Assembly: GCA_009602725.1 (NCBI GenBank)
Contig: WELB01000104.1
Location: 401,856 to 435,354 of the forward strand
Direction: 5' to 3'
From: Spirogloea muscicola
Lineage: Eukaryota > Streptophyta > Zygnematophyceae > Spirogloeales > Spirogloeaceae
DNA length: 33,499 bases
The translations under genes and the position numbers were made by a program. Positions 30,945-33,499 of the stretch are shown in pieces. The notes below the pieces were generated by a model. It was not told the origin of the DNA. It made no database searches and saw only the letters and a program-made list of their open reading frames with translations. The first letter of the stretch is position 1. Each line of letters starts with the position of its first letter.

Positions 30945-32225
30945 TCATGTCAAACATAAGACCTTGAGAAAGATTATCACCTGTTCAGTTTGGGGCAGAA
31001 ATTTCCCGTTGAATGAGATGAGGCACCTGTCCTCACCGTGCTTGCCTTTAATCTTGTCCATGGTACAGAAGAAGTCTATAGCAGACATGCTGTTCACATG
31101 TAAGAGGCGTGTAAGATGGGTATCTCTTTCCAACTTTTGGCAGCCAGCACGTGGCACAATCCTGCCTACTCGACTTAACTTCCTAAGCTTGAAGACTTAA
31201 AAGCCTACAGAAAACACGCCAGCCCTACTACTTCCTCACTGGAGCCAAGCATGCACACTTATTGAGCAAGACTCAGCTGCGGCAGGCTGATATCCTAACC
31301 AGATTCTGACAACATCATGTAGTCTTCTCCCAGTTCAGTAACAAATTAGGCAGTCACATGCACACTGAAGGCTGAGCAAGGGCAATCGTTTGCCGGGCAT
31401 ACATGCCATCTCCAAACTTCTCTTGAAGGAGTACAGTAAACGTCCTTCCATAGTGCATCACAGCCTCATGGATCCTGGCACCAAAGAAGATTATGAGCAA
31501 CTTTAGCAAGCACTGAAATCATGTCTAGTATGAAGAAGGACTCCGATAATTTCACGTGTTTGTCAAGCAAGCAAAGTAGTGACAGGCAATGTGGCCATGG
31601 ATTCAACACGGGGAAAGACTGGGAAGACGGGCTGTATATTCTGATCCAAGACCAGTGTAATGAATGCACAAGGGAACTGTCACTGCGGGTGCCAGCAGCC
31701 TCCACCTGTAAACATTCGGCTCCTGCAGTATCTCTTCATCATAGGACCGGAACGGAGGCTCCTGCATCTCCTTCAGCACCTCGTCGTCGAGGTCTGGAAC
31801 AGCCTTCTTCAGCAGTGGTGCTGTGTCCTTCTTGAGCTGAGCCTGTACAGGAAGTCATTGCCAAGCCAAGATCCCCATCGTGCGGACAGCCTTGATCATT
31901 GTCAGCAAAGCTCTGGCTTCGGCTGGGGAAGCGCATGCCACGCTGAGGATCCCAGGGAATGAAGGTAGAAGAATGTCATAACACCAGAAGGGCAGGAAAC
32001 TTGAAATGAAGACTAGGAGGGACATATGCGGCAGAAGGATGTATTGCATCACAAACTTGGATTGCGAAGGGCACGCACCTGCCGGAAGAAAAGCTGCACG
32101 GTGTAGCAGTTGGTGAGCCCCACCTCCTGAGAGATCTCCTCAAACGTCTTGCCACTCCTCTTCTTGGCCTCCAGCAGCTTCGCCACCGCCTCGGCCTTCC
32201 TCTCGGTGTAGTAGTCGTCGGCCAT
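30945..32225 (-). CDS. CYN: Cyanate lyase (cyanase; 4 exons, 166 aa)
   Basis: Catalyses bicarbonate-dependent decomposition of cyanate to ammonia and carbon dioxide, detoxifying cyanate and releasing nitrogen; it forms a decamer in E. coli. Exons in transcript order: 32225-32079, 31842-31706, 31474-31403, 31089-30945; phases agree (501 nt). N-terminal helix-turn-helix-like domain (about 5-75): [20 protein letters not shown] then [12 protein letters not shown] and [12 protein letters not shown]-terminal catalytic domain with [28 protein letters not shown] and [13 protein letters not shown]. The catalytic triad is present: R95, E98 and S121, corresponding to R96, E99 and S122 of E. coli CynS. 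The tail after GKFLPQTEQ is about 10 residues longer than usual; a donor (CAG|GTGATA) there allows a different ending. It is convergent with CSN6. Confidence 0.93.
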
Positions 32226-32495
32226 GGCCCCGGGCAATGGCTGTGCAGGGTCTCGGAGGTGAAGGTTGGTCAAGGTGCCTCAGCAGCCGGCCTCTGGCGC
32301 TCGCTAAGGAAAGGTGCCAACTTGCACAGCAATGTGGCGCTCGCTGGCAACTCCGCAAGCCGGTCGCGAGCGCGGCTCCGCGCAGCCGCTTACCGCGCTC
32401 TGCGCCGCGCTGGAAGCGGGCGCGGCAGGCAGCTCGGCGCCGGCTCCGCTTTGAGCGCGGCGGCGGCCGCAGCTTGGGTGCTCTGTGCTGCGAAT

Positions 32496-32562
32496 AGAAA
32501 ACGAGTGTGTATTAAGAGATGGAGGGCCTTGTGCGGCAGGTACAAAGGTAAGCACATTGAAT
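32496..32562 (+). repeat. Dispersed repeat A, partial diverged copy A4
   Basis: Matches the first 65 or so bases of repeat A (GTGTGTATTAAGAGATGG, GGTACAAAGG, AAGCACATTG) and then diverges. It lies about 270 bp upstream of the cyanase ATG. Confidence 0.7.
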
Positions 32563-33382
32563 AGAGTAGAGCTGTCTGAACGGGCCCATCTATAATAAAT
32601 GATCCCCCAGTCCTTTTGCGAGGATAGTGTGTTGGCTTGATTGCTTTTTCAGTCATGCGCACCGTGCGGCTCTTGGGCTCTGTCTTAGCTGCGTGCTTTG
32701 ACCTTCCCGGCCCCACCAGACATGGCTTTTTGGGCTGGCCACTCACAGCCATCCCGTAATGTCCTGCTTGTCTGCATGAACTCCTTACTTCTGCTGCTTC
32801 TCTTATCTCAAGGGAAAGCGTCTTGTCTTAAGCACACAGGGAATCAAGTAGCTACGAAACACTCAGGAACCCCTGTTGAGCAGCCGATCTAGGGCTGAGC
32901 CGCCTTGGTCGGGGACGGCATCTCTCCAGTGGAGGATGTCGCCACGCGGCGCGCCAGGCGGGCCGCCCATGCACGTCGTCATGTCGACAACTCATCAGGG
33001 AGCGGCGGCACCGATCGCCCGCCGCGTGCGTGCAGGAGATGAGCGCGTGTAACCTTGTCTGCGGGGCTTTATGATGAAGTTGATGATGAACTTATCATCA
33101 GCTTTTACGAGAAAGGTGCGCAGTCCGCTTGAAAGTAAAAGTGAGCCGAACGGAGCACCACTTCATGCAAGAATCAAAGGACGTGCCAAGAGTGGGTCTG
33201 AAAAGGCCGCAGTGGCTGTGCAAAGCAGCCCAAAAGCATGTACAGATGGGAGGGCCCCTGCACTTCGCCAGCACTTCGGAAGTTGCGCTGCTGCTGGCCA
33301 GACTTTCGGACATCGCCGGACCCCTTCCCTTTTGGCATTGTTTGTTTAGTAGCATTGTTTAGTCTGCACTCGACTCTGCCTG

Positions 33383-33444
33383 AACAATGTATTGGCTTGA
33401 ATTGGCCTCCCTTTCAATTCATGCGCCCCGCGCGCCTTCTCTCT
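33383..33444 (+). repeat. 62-bp exact repeat B, copy 2
   Basis: Identical over 62 bases to 19694-19755, nearly 14 kb away. The flanks differ on both sides. It is followed by a TTGG/CCAACGG-rich stretch and the poly-C tract. Confidence 0.85.
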
Positions 33445-33470
33445 TTTGGCCTCTCCGTTGGCTCTCAACG

Positions 33471-33493
33471 GCCCCCCGCCCCCCCCCCCCCCG
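33471..33493. repeat. Poly-C tract at the window end
   Basis: An almost pure C run (GGCCCCCC G then about 15 C) ends the window. Its length is prone to sequencing error. Confidence 0.8.
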
Positions 33494-33499
33494 CTGTCG

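Larger units (their letters stand above)
32226..33499. other. Repeat-rich region upstream of cyanase to the window end
   Basis: Immediately upstream of cyanase is a GC-rich promoter-like block (32.3-32.5 kb). It is followed by a partial repeat A copy, hairpin-repeat copies (32715-32760 -, 33195-33245 +), a copy of the conserved repeat terminus (32857-32893), repeat B copy 2 and a poly-C tract. No convincing coding region was seen. Confidence 0.6.

Noticed and set aside
7600-32225. Sulfate transporter and cyanase as a linked sulfur/nitrogen cluster
   Set aside because: The genes are more than 18 kb apart with unrelated genes between and no shared regulatory motif; the order looks ordinary for an algal genome.

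Overview
This is nuclear DNA from a green alga, most likely a trebouxiophyte-type chlorophyte. The evidence is a set of plant-like proteins (a SULTR4-type sulfate transporter, an LPA1/2-phosphoglycerate-kinase-like protein, an At3g21360-like dioxygenase, COP9 subunit 6), genes broken into many short GT-AG introns with 'tgcag' acceptors, TTTAGGG telomere-type repeats, and TGTAA-type candidate poly(A) signals. The exact species cannot be read from the window. No operons, phage or CRISPR are present.

Seven genes can be rebuilt exon by exon; in every case the summed exons give an open frame of the expected family length. In order: Ku70 (202-6130, +, 19 exons, 628 aa); SULTR4-type vacuolar sulfate transporter (6960-11909, -, 13 exons, about 679 aa); LPA1/2PGK-like P-loop protein (14665-18156, +, 7 exons, 825 aa); TauD-like Fe(II)/2-oxoglutarate dioxygenase (19949-21407, +, 3 exons, 333 aa); short-chain dehydrogenase (21641-23894, -, 10 exons, 296 aa plus a probable presequence); COP9 signalosome subunit 6 (27273-30048, +, 9 exons, 316 aa); cyanate lyase (30945-32225, -, 4 exons, 166 aa). 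Ku70/SULTR4, dioxygenase/SDR and CSN6/cyanase are convergent pairs with short 3' gaps. The genes belong to unrelated pathways (DNA-end joining, vacuolar sulfate, phosphate/inositol metabolism, oxidation/reduction, ubiquitin-ligase control, cyanate detoxification), and I see no sign of a functional cluster.

The spaces between genes (about 11.9-14.6, 18.2-19.9, 24.1-27.3 and 32.3-33.5 kb) carry several dispersed repeat families: a 237-bp element present in two almost identical copies plus diverged ones, a small hairpin repeat with more than ten partial copies, a 62-bp exact repeat, and a short conserved terminus shared by several elements.

The most unusual locus is Ku70. Its first two introns contain TTTAGGG telomere-like repeats, and intron 15 contains an unmistakable piece of the 3' end of an organellar small-subunit rRNA gene. 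Other points are an excess of GC-AG introns (four identified), a palindromic TGTAAGCTTACA between convergent genes that could serve as poly(A) signal on both strands, and an ambiguous base (n, 23940) that may be hiding an organelle-targeting presequence of the SDR.
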